Source: an uncultured Treponema sp. (GTDB lineage: Bacteria > Spirochaetota > Spirochaetia > Treponematales > Treponemataceae). Taken from it: a stretch of 13,932 bases of DNA. The notes beneath the pieces were generated by a model. That model was not told where the DNA came from. It saw only the letters and a list, made by a program, of their open reading frames with translations, and made no database searches. Numbering within the stretch: position 1 is the first letter of the stretch; the number at the start of each line of letters is the position of its first letter. Position numbers and translations under genes: made by a program. Of the stretch, positions 6,304-13,932 are shown piece after piece. The stretch covers positions 1 through 13,932 of the forward strand of contig CAKUTI010000038.1 in assembly GCA_934691925.1 (NCBI GenBank). The letters are read 5' to 3'.

Positions 6304-6789
6304 TTACATGCGTTCGCGAATTGCGACGTTTACTTCGATTTTACCACATTCAGTGATTAAAGGCACGATAAGAGCCTCAACACTGCTTGTTGAGCTGCCG
6401 CCAAGAGCGGCAATTTCCATTTTCTCGCCTGCAAAAAGAGCCGGCGGCGTAAGGTCAAATTTAAATCCAAGCTCATGGAGCTTAGTTACAGCCTGAGCCG
6501 TAATCAAATTGGCAAGCTCGCTGATTGTAGCTTTTGCCAAATCATCAAATTTTGTAAGTGTCTCGCCGTTCATTTTTGAAGCGACATTCAAAGCTGTCTC
6601 ATATGTCATATCAAAAAGAACTCGGCCTTCAACATCTCCAGCAAGACCAACAAGAGCTGCAACGCCCATCACTGGCATAGCTGTTGACTTTAAATACAAG
6701 TCTCCGCGTGTTACAGTCGCACCGCCAAGAACTTCCTTTAAAATCTGATATGAAGTTTCAACAAATGGGTTAATGTACTCTACTCTCAT
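6304..6789 (-). CDS. cheX: CheY-P phosphatase CheX
   Basis: Dephosphorylates CheY-P to end the chemotaxis signal, the role CheZ plays in enterics. The 161-residue length is typical. The signature ExxN of the CheC/CheX/FliY fold is present as SELANL (E91, N94), where Glu and Asn position the attacking water at the CheY phosphoaspartate. Only one ExxN helix is seen, as expected for CheX and unlike CheC. It opens MRVEYINPFVETSYQILKEV, a typical CheX N-terminus. Start: AGGAG (6802-6798) 8 nt from the ATG. It sits 23 nt after the CheW/CheR-like gene and 16 nt before its substrate's gene cheY, so it is surely co-transcribed. Confidence 0.92.
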   Translation of the reverse strand: MRVEYINPFVETSYQILKEVLGGATVTRGDLYLKSTAMPVMGVAALVGLAGDVEGRVLFDMTYETALNVASKMNGETLTKFDDLAKATISELANLITAQAVTKLHELGFKFDLTPPALFAGEKMEIAALGGSSTSSVEALIVPLITECGKIEVNVAIRERM

Positions 6790-6812
6790 GAGTTTTACTC
6801 CTATATTGTCCT

Positions 6813-8249
6813 TTATTTTTTCTCAAATATATCAATCGTGCCAATTTTCTTAGACATCCATGCAGAATTCCCAGCCAAAGACTCATTCTGACCAACGAAA
6901 ACAATCCCGTTGCCTTTAAGTTTTTCAGCAAAATCAGCAACAACAGACTGCTGAGACGATTGCGGCAAGAATGACAGCAAATCCCGGGCAAAAATTATAT
7001 CACAAGCAGGCAAAGAATTAGTGTTTGCACAGTCATGGTACTCGAACATTATACTGTCTCGAATCTCCGGTGTAAACGTAAAGTCGCCGTTCGCTTTTTT
7101 CGTAATAAAAGGCGCGTACCAGTCATTTGCAACATCAGCAGGAACAGACATCAGCGGCGCATTTGAAACGTTGAGCAAGTCAACTTCATGCGCATAAATT
7201 CTCACCTTTGCCTCTGGATAACGTTTTCGTAAAAGGCAAGCCAAAGAGAACGTTTCAAAGCCTTTTCCGCAGCCAGGATTCCAAACAACAATCTGCTTTG
7301 CAGTATTGTCTGGAAGTGCCTTGTAAACAGCGTCAGCATAATCTTTTGTCCACCAAGTGCCATTACAAGGAGAATAAAAAGTCTTCAAGAATGAATCCGC
7401 ATCGGCTGCCGACTGAAGCTGAGTCTTATCTTTTCCGCGCTCAGTCTCCCATTCAGAAAATCTCTTTTTCAGCCATTCCTCATTCAAAGACGAAGCCGAG
7501 AACTTTCTCATAGAAGCCAATGACTCAGTTATGAAAGAAAAATCGATTTTTTCTGATTTTTCAGCAACAGGAGCAGATGCTTTTGCAGCTTCCTTTTTAG
7601 CTGGCTGGGCAACAGAAGCAGGCTGTTCCTGAACAGAAATTCTCGAAGCCATATTCTTAGCAACAGCCGCTTCCTGAGCCTTTATATCCGCTTTTGAACC
7701 AAAGATTCTCTCAATATCAAGAAGAATAAAAAGCCTGTTGTTTACCTCAACAACGCCCTGAATATATTTTATGTTAATATCTCCAAAAAGCGGATGAGGC
7801 GGATTTATTGTAGACTTTTGAATTCCTACAACCTTGTCAATTTCATCAACGACAACACCAAATGTCTGCTCGCCGACTGAAACGATAAGCATATTCTCGA
7901 TTGCATCGTATTCACGTTCAGGAATATCAATATTGAAGAACAATCTAAGGTCAACAATAGGAATAATGTCTCCACGAAGATTGTAAACGCCAAGCACAAA
8001 AGGCAAAGTGTTAGGAACGTATGTAAAGCGTCCAGCTTTTGCAATCTCTTTGACTTTCATAATATCAATGGCGTAATCCTTACCCGCAAGCGAGAAAGTC
8101 ACCATTTTATAGTCAATAACGCTTAGATTTTCTTTTCTTTCCTGCTCAGCAGAATCAGCAGGATCTGCTGCCGCCATCGACTGAAGACTTCCAAGACTTT
8201 GTTTAAGCACAGAGTTGATTGTTTGTTTTTCTTTTGTTGCAGTTTCCAT
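6813..8249 (-). CDS. cheW: CheW coupling protein fused to a CheR-like methyltransferase domain
   Basis: Couples chemoreceptors to CheA. Residues 45-184 are a CheW domain (YKMVTFSLAGKDYAIDI, then VLGVYNLRGDIIPIVDLR and FGVVVDEI). Residues 185-235 are an Ala/Pro/Lys-rich linker. Residues 236-478 resemble CheR: TKDYADAVYKAL, a motif-I equivalent WNPGCGKGFETFSLA (323-337), AHEVD (353-357), CDIIFARDLLSFLP and FVGQNESLAG (451-460). Motif I differs from the ACSTGEE-type sequence of active CheR, and FYSPCNG replaces the FFRD-type segment, so methyltransferase activity is doubtful. This fusion is known from the T. denticola and Borrelia chemotaxis operons, where it is regarded as an array component. 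GGGGAG (8261-8256) is 6 nt from the ATG; cheA ends 12 nt upstream. The 478 residues far exceed plain CheW (about 160). Confidence 0.92.
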   Translation of the reverse strand: METATKEKQTINSVLKQSLGSLQSMAAADPADSAEQERKENLSVIDYKMVTFSLAGKDYAIDIMKVKEIAKAGRFTYVPNTLPFVLGVYNLRGDIIPIVDLRLFFNIDIPEREYDAIENMLIVSVGEQTFGVVVDEIDKVVGIQKSTINPPHPLFGDINIKYIQGVVEVNNRLFILLDIERIFGSKADIKAQEAAVAKNMASRISVQEQPASVAQPAKKEAAKASAPVAEKSEKIDFSFITESLASMRKFSASSLNEEWLKKRFSEWETERGKDKTQLQSAADADSFLKTFYSPCNGTWWTKDYADAVYKALPDNTAKQIVVWNPGCGKGFETFSLACLLRKRYPEAKVRIYAHEVDLLNVSNAPLMSVPADVANDWYAPFITKKANGDFTFTPEIRDSIMFEYHDCANTNSLPACDIIFARDLLSFLPQSSQQSVVADFAEKLKGNGIVFVGQNESLAGNSAWMSKKIGTIDIFEKK

Positions 8250-8261
8250 TAAACTCTCCCC

Positions 8262-10736
8262 TTACTCGCTTAAAATTCCGCTTTCCTGACGAGCTTCAAT
8301 TTCCTGACGAACTCCAAGCTCCAAAAGCTGAGTAACATCGATGATAAGAGAAACCGAACCATCGCCCAAAATTGAAGCTCCAGCAATTCCCGGAGACTGA
8401 GTGAACTGGTCGCGAAGAGGCTTGATAACAACATCTTCCTCGCCGATAAGGTTGTCAACCATCACGCCAATCTTTTTATCCTGAGAACCAACGATTACAA
8501 CAAAGCAATATTCTCCATCGTCTTTTGTCTTGATATTGAACAAGCGGCTAAGACGAAGAACAGAAATAACTTCGTTCCGGACATTCAAAACTTCATAGTT
8601 GTCAATCGTGTTGATTTCAGATTTTTTTACGCGGACGCTTTCAATTACATTTGCGATTGGAATTGAGTAAACTTCCCTTCCAACACGGACGAGCAAGCCT
8701 TGAATAATAGCAAGCGTAAGCGGAAGCCGGATTGTAAACTTAGAGCCTTTTCCTTTCTCCGTGGTCACGTTTACAGTTCCGTTAAGCTTTTCAATCATTG
8801 TTTTCACAACGTCAAGACCTACGCCGCGTCCAGAAATGTTCGTAATTTTTTCAGATGTTGAGAAGCCAGGCATAAAGATAAGGTTTGCAGCCTCCTGCTC
8901 GGTAAGAACTTTATTCGGATGAATAAGCCCTTTCTCAATCGCTTTCGCGCGAACCTTCTCAATATCGATACCAAAACCGTCATCCACAACCTCAATGACA
9001 ATCATATTGCCTTCGTTTGCGGCCTTCAAAAGGACAGTTCCAGTCTCGTCCTTGCCTTCTTCCTTGCGCTGCTCTGGCATTTCAATTCCGTGATCAACAG
9101 AGTTTCGCACACAGTGCATAATCGGATCCATAAGGTCATCGATTACAGTTTTGTCAAGCTCAGTCTCTTCACCTTCAATAAGAAGCCTAACTTTTTTGCC
9201 CAAATCTTTCTGCAAGTCACGCACAACACGCGGGAACCTGTCGAAAATCTGACTGATTGGAACCATTCGGATTTTCATTACGCCTTCCTGAAGCTCTCCA
9301 GTTATGCGTCCGAGATTCTGTGTTGAAGAATGGAATTTAGAGTTCAAATCTTTGAAACGGTTTTCAAACGCGTCAAAGAAGTTCGCTACATCTCCAAATT
9401 CGTTCATAATATTTGCTTTAATATCCTTTACAGCGACTCCATTCTGAATTTCTTCAAGATACTGAGGGAGCTGCTCAAACATTCGCCTGATTTTTTCTTT
9501 GTAAGACGAATCAAGAGTCTGGAACTGAACAAGCATATCCGCCAAGTGCTGCTGGCTTTGGTTAAACGCAGCCTTTGTGATCACAGTTTCAGAAACGAGA
9601 TTCAAAAGATAATCGATTCTCTTTGAGTCAACACGCAAAATTGAACTTTGCTGAGCATGGCCGCTTGCAGGCGCACCTTTTGCAGGGGCTTTAGACGAAA
9701 CTGCCTTTGATTCCGCAGGCTTATTCGCCGCTGAATTGCTTGCATTTGAATTGCTCGCAGCAGTTTTATTTTCTGCTGGCTGAGAAGCAGATTCTGCCTT
9801 TTGCGCGACAGGCTGAGTCGAAACATTTTGCGCTGGCGCATTTTGAGGAGCAGGCGCAGACACATTCTGGCTTGAATTTTGCTGAACATGAGACGCAGAG
9901 TCAGAAGCGATAGCGTTGTCAATACATTTTGCATCAACGCTTACGGTAACGTCATCAAGGAAAGCTGTATCTTCAATTTGCTCCTGAGGATTTGTGGAAG
10001 CAACGTAATATGTTACATTTTTATAGAATTCATCTGAATAAAGAGCATCAAAATCAGGAACTGTCTTTAAAACAGTTCCGCACGCTTTCAAAGCCGCAAA
10101 AACCTGAATTCCGCCGACAGATTTCATCGGATTGCTTTCGTCAAATACAATAGAAATCTGCCAAAGTTTCTGACCTCCGACACAGCCCTGCTTCAATTCC
10201 AAAAGCTCATATTCCGACAAGTCAACTTTTTCAGAAGATGAGTTTGAAGCAGAAGCGGCAGCATTTTGAGCTGTTGGCTGAGGCGCAGGATTCTTTGGAG
10301 CTGTCGCCGCAGGTTTGTTTCCAGAATTTCCAGAAGAGTTTCCTGGAATAAGCGAACGGATTTTATTTGTGATTTCTTCTACACTTTCGCCGTAAACAGA
10401 GCCGTTTGTGCGCTCTTCAAGCATCGCCTTTATAACATCAAGTGCTTTCAAGAGCGTGTCTACAATATCCTCATTAACCTTCACACGGTCTGAACGAACC
10501 TCGTCAAGAAGATCTTCCATCGTGTGAGCAAAAGTAGAAATTTCTGTAAATTCGACAGCGGCTGAATTTCCTTTCAAAGTATGCGCAGCTCGGAAAATTT
10601 CATCGATTGCGTCATGGTTACCAGGATCATTCTCGATTGCAAGAATATTGCTTTCAAGATTGTCAACCATCGTTTCCGCTTCAGAAAAGTAATCTTTCAA
10701 TAATTCTTCATTGGTAGCGTCAAGATAATCACTCAT
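8262..10736 (-). CDS. cheA: Chemotaxis sensor histidine kinase CheA
   Basis: Autophosphorylating kinase of the chemosensory array that passes phosphate to CheY. Its 824 residues hold: P1 HPt domain (1-105, phosphorylated H52 in AAHTLKGNS); P2 docking domain (about 170-275); a long Ala/Ser/Gln/Asn linker (278-365); P3 dimerisation region (about 366-480); P4 ATPase with N box HCVRNSVDHGIE (541-552), G1 DDGFGI (585-590) and G2 GRGVGLD (636-642); and P5 CheW-like domain from about 678. P3 contains more sequence between its two helices (about 400-465) than the short enteric hairpin, a feature I associate with spirochaete CheA. The start has no Shine-Dalgarno; its promoter -10 ends 6 nt before the ATG. 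It is first gene of the che operon, 53 nt after purN. Confidence 0.95.
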   Translation of the reverse strand: MSDYLDATNEELLKDYFSEAETMVDNLESNILAIENDPGNHDAIDEIFRAAHTLKGNSAAVEFTEISTFAHTMEDLLDEVRSDRVKVNEDIVDTLLKALDVIKAMLEERTNGSVYGESVEEITNKIRSLIPGNSSGNSGNKPAATAPKNPAPQPTAQNAAASASNSSSEKVDLSEYELLELKQGCVGGQKLWQISIVFDESNPMKSVGGIQVFAALKACGTVLKTVPDFDALYSDEFYKNVTYYVASTNPQEQIEDTAFLDDVTVSVDAKCIDNAIASDSASHVQQNSSQNVSAPAPQNAPAQNVSTQPVAQKAESASQPAENKTAASNSNASNSAANKPAESKAVSSKAPAKGAPASGHAQQSSILRVDSKRIDYLLNLVSETVITKAAFNQSQQHLADMLVQFQTLDSSYKEKIRRMFEQLPQYLEEIQNGVAVKDIKANIMNEFGDVANFFDAFENRFKDLNSKFHSSTQNLGRITGELQEGVMKIRMVPISQIFDRFPRVVRDLQKDLGKKVRLLIEGEETELDKTVIDDLMDPIMHCVRNSVDHGIEMPEQRKEEGKDETGTVLLKAANEGNMIVIEVVDDGFGIDIEKVRAKAIEKGLIHPNKVLTEQEAANLIFMPGFSTSEKITNISGRGVGLDVVKTMIEKLNGTVNVTTEKGKGSKFTIRLPLTLAIIQGLLVRVGREVYSIPIANVIESVRVKKSEINTIDNYEVLNVRNEVISVLRLSRLFNIKTKDDGEYCFVVIVGSQDKKIGVMVDNLIGEEDVVIKPLRDQFTQSPGIAGASILGDGSVSLIIDVTQLLELGVRQEIEARQESGILSE

Positions 10737-10742
10737 ATCTAT

Positions 10743-10770
10743 ATTTTAACCCTTTAAGATTCAAAGTCAA
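10743..10770 (-). promoter_or_regulatory. Sigma-70 promoter of the cheA operon, predicting a leaderless cheA mRNA
   Basis: TTGACT (10770-10765), a 16-nt spacer and TAAAAT (10748-10743) each match consensus at 5 of 6 positions. Six nt (10742-10737) separate the -10 from the A of the cheA ATG, so +1 should fall on the start codon. No GGAG-like sequence sits at the right distance; the only purine run (AAAGGG) is about 14 nt away and lies inside the promoter spacer. It implies cheA-cheW/R-cheX-cheY can be transcribed apart from the upstream purN. Confidence 0.6.
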
Positions 10771-10789
10771 GGAAAAATGATTTTTAAGA

Positions 10790-11437
10790 CTAATTTAAAT
10801 TATTCTGCAAAATCATTTCGGCAAGCTTGCAGACGCCTTCAACCATCGCTATATGCTCTTCTGGAGCAATCCGCGCGTAAAGAGTTTCCGGCGTGTCGTC
10901 CGGCATAACAGGAACTTTTTTCTGTACAAGAATTTTTCCTGTGTCGCAGCCAGAATCCACGAGATGAACTGTGCAGCCAGACTCTTTTTCTCCAGCCGCA
11001 AGAACCGCCTCGTGAACATTGTGCCCCCACATTCCGACTCCGCCGAACTTCGGCAAAAGCGCAGGATGCAAGTTCACAATTCTATTCGAATATTCTTCTA
11101 TTATTTTGCCGCTCAAAACTGTAAGCCAGCCAGCGAGCACAATCGCATCACAGCCACAAGACTTTGCCGCAGAAAGAGCCGCGTCAGAAACAGCAATTCG
11201 CTTCTCTTCCTTTGAAGTCGCCTTCGCTTTTTCCGCGCCAAGAACCGCGTAAGGCGAAACGATTTTTGTCTCGATTCCGGCATTTTGCGCGCGTTCAAGA
11301 GCGTAGGCCTTTTTTGTGTCTGCAATCACAATCTGAATGTGGTACGGACAATTCTCATTAGATTTTTCATAATCAATCAGAGCCTGAAGATTTGTTCCGC
11401 CGCCGCTTACCAAAACAGCAATTTTCATTTTTTTCAT
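10790..11437 (-). CDS. purN: Phosphoribosylglycinamide formyltransferase (GAR transformylase)
   Basis: Transfers formyl from 10-formyl-THF to GAR to make FGAR, the third step of purine biosynthesis. Its 215 residues match PurN. Motifs: IAVLVSGGGTNLQAL (6-20, GAR phosphate binding), catalytic N122 and H124 in NLHPALLPKF, and D165 in HLVDSGCDTGKIL, followed by VQKKVPV; the Asn/His/Asp set is complete. The loop GGVGMWGHNVHEAV holds the usual substrate/cofactor contacts. No good Shine-Dalgarno precedes either possible start: ATG at 11437 gives MKKMKIAVL and ATG at 11428 gives MKIAVL, so the exact start is open. It lies 45 nt after the chemoreceptor gene, with no terminator seen between, so it may be read from the receptor promoter. 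purM is next upstream of the receptor. Confidence 0.93.
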   Translation of the reverse strand: MKKMKIAVLVSGGGTNLQALIDYEKSNENCPYHIQIVIADTKKAYALERAQNAGIETKIVSPYAVLGAEKAKATSKEEKRIAVSDAALSAAKSCGCDAIVLAGWLTVLSGKIIEEYSNRIVNLHPALLPKFGGVGMWGHNVHEAVLAAGEKESGCTVHLVDSGCDTGKILVQKKVPVMPDDTPETLYARIAPEEHIAMVEGVCKLAEMILQNNLN

Positions 11438-11482
11438 AGCACAAACTTACAATTTCTAAGAAAATCTCACATCAGACAGAAA

Positions 11483-13369
11483 CTAAAATTTAAAGTCCGC
11501 CATCTGAGCGCCGAGCTTCTCAATATTTTTATTGTTTTCTCCAACGTGTTCTTTTGAGCTTCCCAAAGAAGCTGTAACTTTCTGAATTGAAGAATCGATA
11601 GAATTTACCTTGTCATTAGTGGCAAAAGTAACCTTGCTCAAATTCTTCATCTCGTTTGCAATCTGCTCTCCGCCCTGAAGCATTTCAGAAGAGCCGGATT
11701 TTACAGTGTAAGTCGAGTTTGTCAAAAGGCTGATTCCGTCAAGAATCTGCTTGTTGCCCTCTTCCTGCTCCTGCATCGCGTTTGAAATCATAAGCTCCTC
11801 GTTTTTGACTTTCTGGGAAAGCTTGTAGATTTCGCTGAACTGATTCGCTGCAGTCTCAGTATTTTTCGCCACCTCGCTGATAAGCTCGGCAAGGCTTTTC
11901 AAGTCTTTTTCAATCGATTTCGCGCTTGTCGCGGACTGCTCGGAAAGTTTTCTGATTTCATCAGCAACAACCGAGAATCCTTTTCCCGCGTCTCCGGCAT
12001 GAGCCGCTTCGATTGCAGCGTTCATTGAAAGCAAGTTTGTCTGGCTTGCGATGTTCTGAATGATTTTGCTCGCGTCAAGAAGAAGATTTGACTTTTGAAG
12101 AACTTCTTTTGAAAGGCTCGAAGCTCCCTGAATCTCCTTCATTCCGTTTTCCGACGCAGACTCAAGTTTTTCCACAGTTCCGCTGTTGTTTTTCAGGCTT
12201 TTTGTAACGCCGTTCACATTCGCGACCATCTCCTCGATTGCCGCCGACGACTGCGTGATAGCCGAAGTCTGGTTTTCAATCTCGTCGTTGAGTTTTCTGA
12301 TATGTTTGATGATTTCCTCGGCAGTTGCACTTGTCTCCTCAACAGACGCAACCTGATTTGTCATCTCGTCTTTTACAGAATCAGCGACGCTTCTGACTTC
12401 GTCCAAATCAGAAATCGACTGATTGACATAACCAGCAACCTCGCTTGAAACCGAAATTGTTGACTCAACATCGGCATTGATTTCCTTGAAAATATGCTTG
12501 ACTTCATCATACATATTATTCAAGTCTTTATTTAAGATTCCAAAATCGTTTCTTGTTACAATCTGGGCTTTCTTTACAGTGTAGTCTCTATTTGCCAACG
12601 CACCGATTATGGCTTTTTCCTGCCGAAGGTTGTTTGCAATATCCAAGGCCGTGGTTATGGTTGTAATCAAAAGCGCGACAAGAACAAAGAAGCTAGAGGA
12701 GAGAAAAGCTCTCATCATTGCGTTTTCTATTTCATTGTTGACAATTTTCTCGATAGATAAAGTTGCCCCCATTATCAAAAAATATCCAATAAGCACAGCT
12801 GCCGAAAAAACGATAATACGTTCACGGTTTGAGCTTGTTGCACAGTCTTTATCAAATGGAAGCCAATGCATAAAATGCTCAAGCTTACTATAAAAAAGCG
12901 AGAGAAAGGCAAACTGATACATAGAAGCAAAACCAAAGTAAATTAATGAAAGCAAAATATAAGGATTTGCATCTCCGAATCCGGAAAGCTGCTCGCCTGT
13001 AGCACGGATTGCAAAACCAACGCAAAGAGCAAGCAGAACTGCTAAAACGACATTATAGCTAATTATTATAAAACGGGAATTTACAACAAGACTATTCAGA
13101 CTTTTGCTGTAATTTTCAGTGCCGTCATATCCTTTAATCTTGTTTTTTAGGAAAAAGAAAAAAACAAGCGGAACGACAACCAGCAAAACATATCCGGAAA
13201 TTGTAAAAGGATGCGAAAACGCTGTCAGAAATTCCGCTTCACTAAGGATTCCTGTAAAAACTAGATAAACAGGAGCCAAAATAAACGGCACAACAGAAAC
13301 ACACATGATAAGAAGCGGAAGGGTAAATTTAAAAAGTCTCTCATCCGCGGATGAAAGTTTGATTTGCAT
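11483..13369 (-). CDS. Methyl-accepting chemotaxis protein with six predicted TM segments
   Basis: Chemoreceptor of 628 residues that would form arrays with CheW and CheA. The N-terminal part is almost all membrane: hydrophobic segments near 14-39, 56-74, 98-121, 136-160, 185-206 and 220-245, with short loops and no room for a periplasmic ligand domain. Residues 250-292, including [20 protein letters not shown], resemble a diverged HAMP. The cytoplasmic coiled coil follows, with the hairpin tip at about 441-475 ([20 protein letters not shown], then [17 protein letters not shown]), the standard CheA/CheW contact site. No NWETF-like CheR tether is seen at the C-terminus (ending MADFKF). GAGGTG (13380-13375) is 5 nt from the ATG. 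The ligand is unknown; membrane-linked sensing (energy state, redox, lipophilic cue) is possible but inferred. Confidence 0.92.
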   Translation of the reverse strand: MQIKLSSADERLFKFTLPLLIMCVSVVPFILAPVYLVFTGILSEAEFLTAFSHPFTISGYVLLVVVPLVFFFFLKNKIKGYDGTENYSKSLNSLVVNSRFIIISYNVVLAVLLALCVGFAIRATGEQLSGFGDANPYILLSLIYFGFASMYQFAFLSLFYSKLEHFMHWLPFDKDCATSSNRERIIVFSAAVLIGYFLIMGATLSIEKIVNNEIENAMMRAFLSSSFFVLVALLITTITTALDIANNLRQEKAIIGALANRDYTVKKAQIVTRNDFGILNKDLNNMYDEVKHIFKEINADVESTISVSSEVAGYVNQSISDLDEVRSVADSVKDEMTNQVASVEETSATAEEIIKHIRKLNDEIENQTSAITQSSAAIEEMVANVNGVTKSLKNNSGTVEKLESASENGMKEIQGASSLSKEVLQKSNLLLDASKIIQNIASQTNLLSMNAAIEAAHAGDAGKGFSVVADEIRKLSEQSATSAKSIEKDLKSLAELISEVAKNTETAANQFSEIYKLSQKVKNEELMISNAMQEQEEGNKQILDGISLLTNSTYTVKSGSSEMLQGGEQIANEMKNLSKVTFATNDKVNSIDSSIQKVTASLGSSKEHVGENNKNIEKLGAQMADFKF

Positions 13370-13446
13370 AACGACACCTCAATTTTTTTTTATTTTCTTC
13401 TCCCCACACTTTTTTTACATCTCTATACCACTAATATATGCTACAT

Positions 13447-13475
13447 AAAATAATCATAAAAATACAGATTTTCAA
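13447..13475 (-). promoter_or_regulatory. Candidate promoter of the chemoreceptor gene
   Basis: TTGAAA (13475-13470) and TATTTT (13452-13447) with a 17-nt spacer, each 4 of 6 to the sigma-70 consensus, lie between the purM terminator and the receptor start. The region is very AT-rich, so chance matches are likely. The leader would be about 70 nt. I saw no sigma-28-type TAAA/GCCGATAA pair. Confidence 0.3.
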
Positions 13476-13524
13476 CAAAAAGCTTATGTTTTTTACAATT
13501 TCGTAAGCATTTTTTACACAATAT

Positions 13525-13557
13525 TAAAAAAAGCACATCGCAAAAAGAGATGTGCTT
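13525..13557 (-). terminator. Intrinsic terminator of purM
   Basis: On the minus strand AAGCACATC (13557-13549) and GATGTGCTT (13539-13531) form a perfect 9-bp stem with a 9-nt loop, followed at once by a T run (A run at 13525-13530 on the plus strand). It lies about 47 nt past the purM stop and separates purM from the chemoreceptor gene. Confidence 0.85.
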
Positions 13558-13603
13558 CCGCATTTTTTATACAAGGAGAAAATTCATGCGGTATATAAAA
13601 TTC

Positions 13604-13932
13604 CTACTCAAGAATTGTCGCCTCGTGCGAGCCTTTCAAGTCTGCTCCCAAATCGTGGTCGGCAGTTTTAACATAGCCGATTTTGTAAGCTTTCATGTCA
13701 GGGATTCCAAGAGATTTTTGAACATCGGTTGTGAATTTTGAAGCATTCTTGTTGAAATGCTCCAAAATCGCGTCAGCCTCGTCTTTCTTCACTGCGAGAA
13801 CTAGGCCGATTCCCATGTTGTAAGTTCCCCACATTCCTTCTTTGTCAGCTCCGCGTCGCTCAAGCTCGGCAAAAATCGCAGGCTTTTCCCAGCTGTCCTT
13901 TTTGATTACGCTTACAAGGTTCGCGCCTTTTT
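13604..13932 (-). CDS. purM: Phosphoribosylformylglycinamidine cyclo-ligase (AIR synthetase), C-terminal part
   Basis: PurM closes FGAM to AIR with ATP, the fifth step of purine biosynthesis. Only the last 108 or so codons are present; the 5' part is beyond the right edge. The frame stays open from the TAG stop at 13606-13604 to the window end. Recognisable family features in order are KGANLVSVI, KPAIFAELERRG, EGMWGTYNMGIGLVLAV (the MYRTFNMGIGM-type motif of PurM) and a final segment MKAYKIGYVK (the AYxIGxV motif). The chain ends with roughly 20 residues after that motif. It is followed by a strong terminator, then the chemoreceptor gene and purN, so it is not in a simple purMN operon. Identity rests on the C-terminal domain only but is clear. 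Confidence 0.88.
   Translation of the reverse strand, partial: KGANLVSVIKKDSWEKPAIFAELERRGADKEGMWGTYNMGIGLVLAVKKDEADAILEHFNKNASKFTTDVQKSLGIPDMKAYKIGYVKTADHDLGADLKGSHEATILE

Noticed and set aside
13586..13741. Plus-strand 51-codon ORF (MRYIKFLL...) with AAGGAG at 13573-13578, 7 nt before its ATG
   Set aside because: It lies almost wholly antisense to the conserved purM 3' end and resembles nothing I recognise; the ribosome site in AT-rich intergenic DNA is probably chance.
1..13932. CRISPR array, tRNA/rRNA genes, transposase or phage genes
   Set aside because: I saw no regularly spaced direct repeats, no tRNA- or rRNA-like sequence and no mobile-element protein; the two intergenic elements are the only repeats found.

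Overview
The window looks like chromosome from a free-living or gut-type Treponema (Spirochaetota). The main reason is the gene set cheA - cheW/cheR-like fusion - cheX - cheY in that order. This is the spirochaete chemotaxis operon, and both the CheW-CheR-like fusion and a CheX phosphatase are spirochaete hallmarks. The DNA is AT-rich and almost every gene lies on the minus strand. The presence of citramalate synthase, QueD and purine biosynthesis genes argues against a reduced pathogen such as T. pallidum and for a more prototrophic, rumen- or gut-type species. Genus is inferred from gene order only.

Layout, left to right. 1-66 (-): start of an exported protein that runs off the window, under a promoter whose spacer contains nine consecutive G. 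242-802 (+): YfcE-type metallophosphoesterase, the only plus-strand gene. 838-1542 (-): small alarmone synthetase (RelQ-like) with a TTG start, sharing a bidirectional terminator with yfcE. 1543-1877: no gene; relQ promoter plus copy 1 of a structured intergenic element. 1878-3260 (-): uncharacterised helical/ankyrin-like protein. 3452-5050 (-) cimA and 5063-5455 (-) queD form an operon. 5456-5849: no gene; queD promoter and copy 2 of the element. 5850-10736 (-): cheY, cheX, cheW-cheR-like and cheA, transcribed cheA first. 10790-11437 (-): purN. 11483-13369 (-): six-TM chemoreceptor. 13604-13932 (-): 3' end of purM, closed by a strong terminator.

How the genes fit together: the six-TM chemoreceptor would dock on CheA through the CheW domain of the fusion protein. 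CheA phosphorylates CheY, and CheX dephosphorylates it. purM and purN catalyse neighbouring-pathway steps of IMP synthesis and are separated here by the receptor gene. CimA opens the pyruvate route to isoleucine; QueD makes the queuosine precursor CPH4.

The most notable signals are non-coding. (1) A G9 tract sits between a -35 and a -10 box, the arrangement of a phase-variable promoter. (2) Two diverged copies of an intergenic element have conserved ends and a compensatory base change in the closing stem. (3) Two genes (cheA, queD) have a -10 box ending exactly 6 nt before the ATG and no Shine-Dalgarno, which predicts leaderless mRNAs, while most other genes here have GGAG-type sites 5-8 nt from the start.
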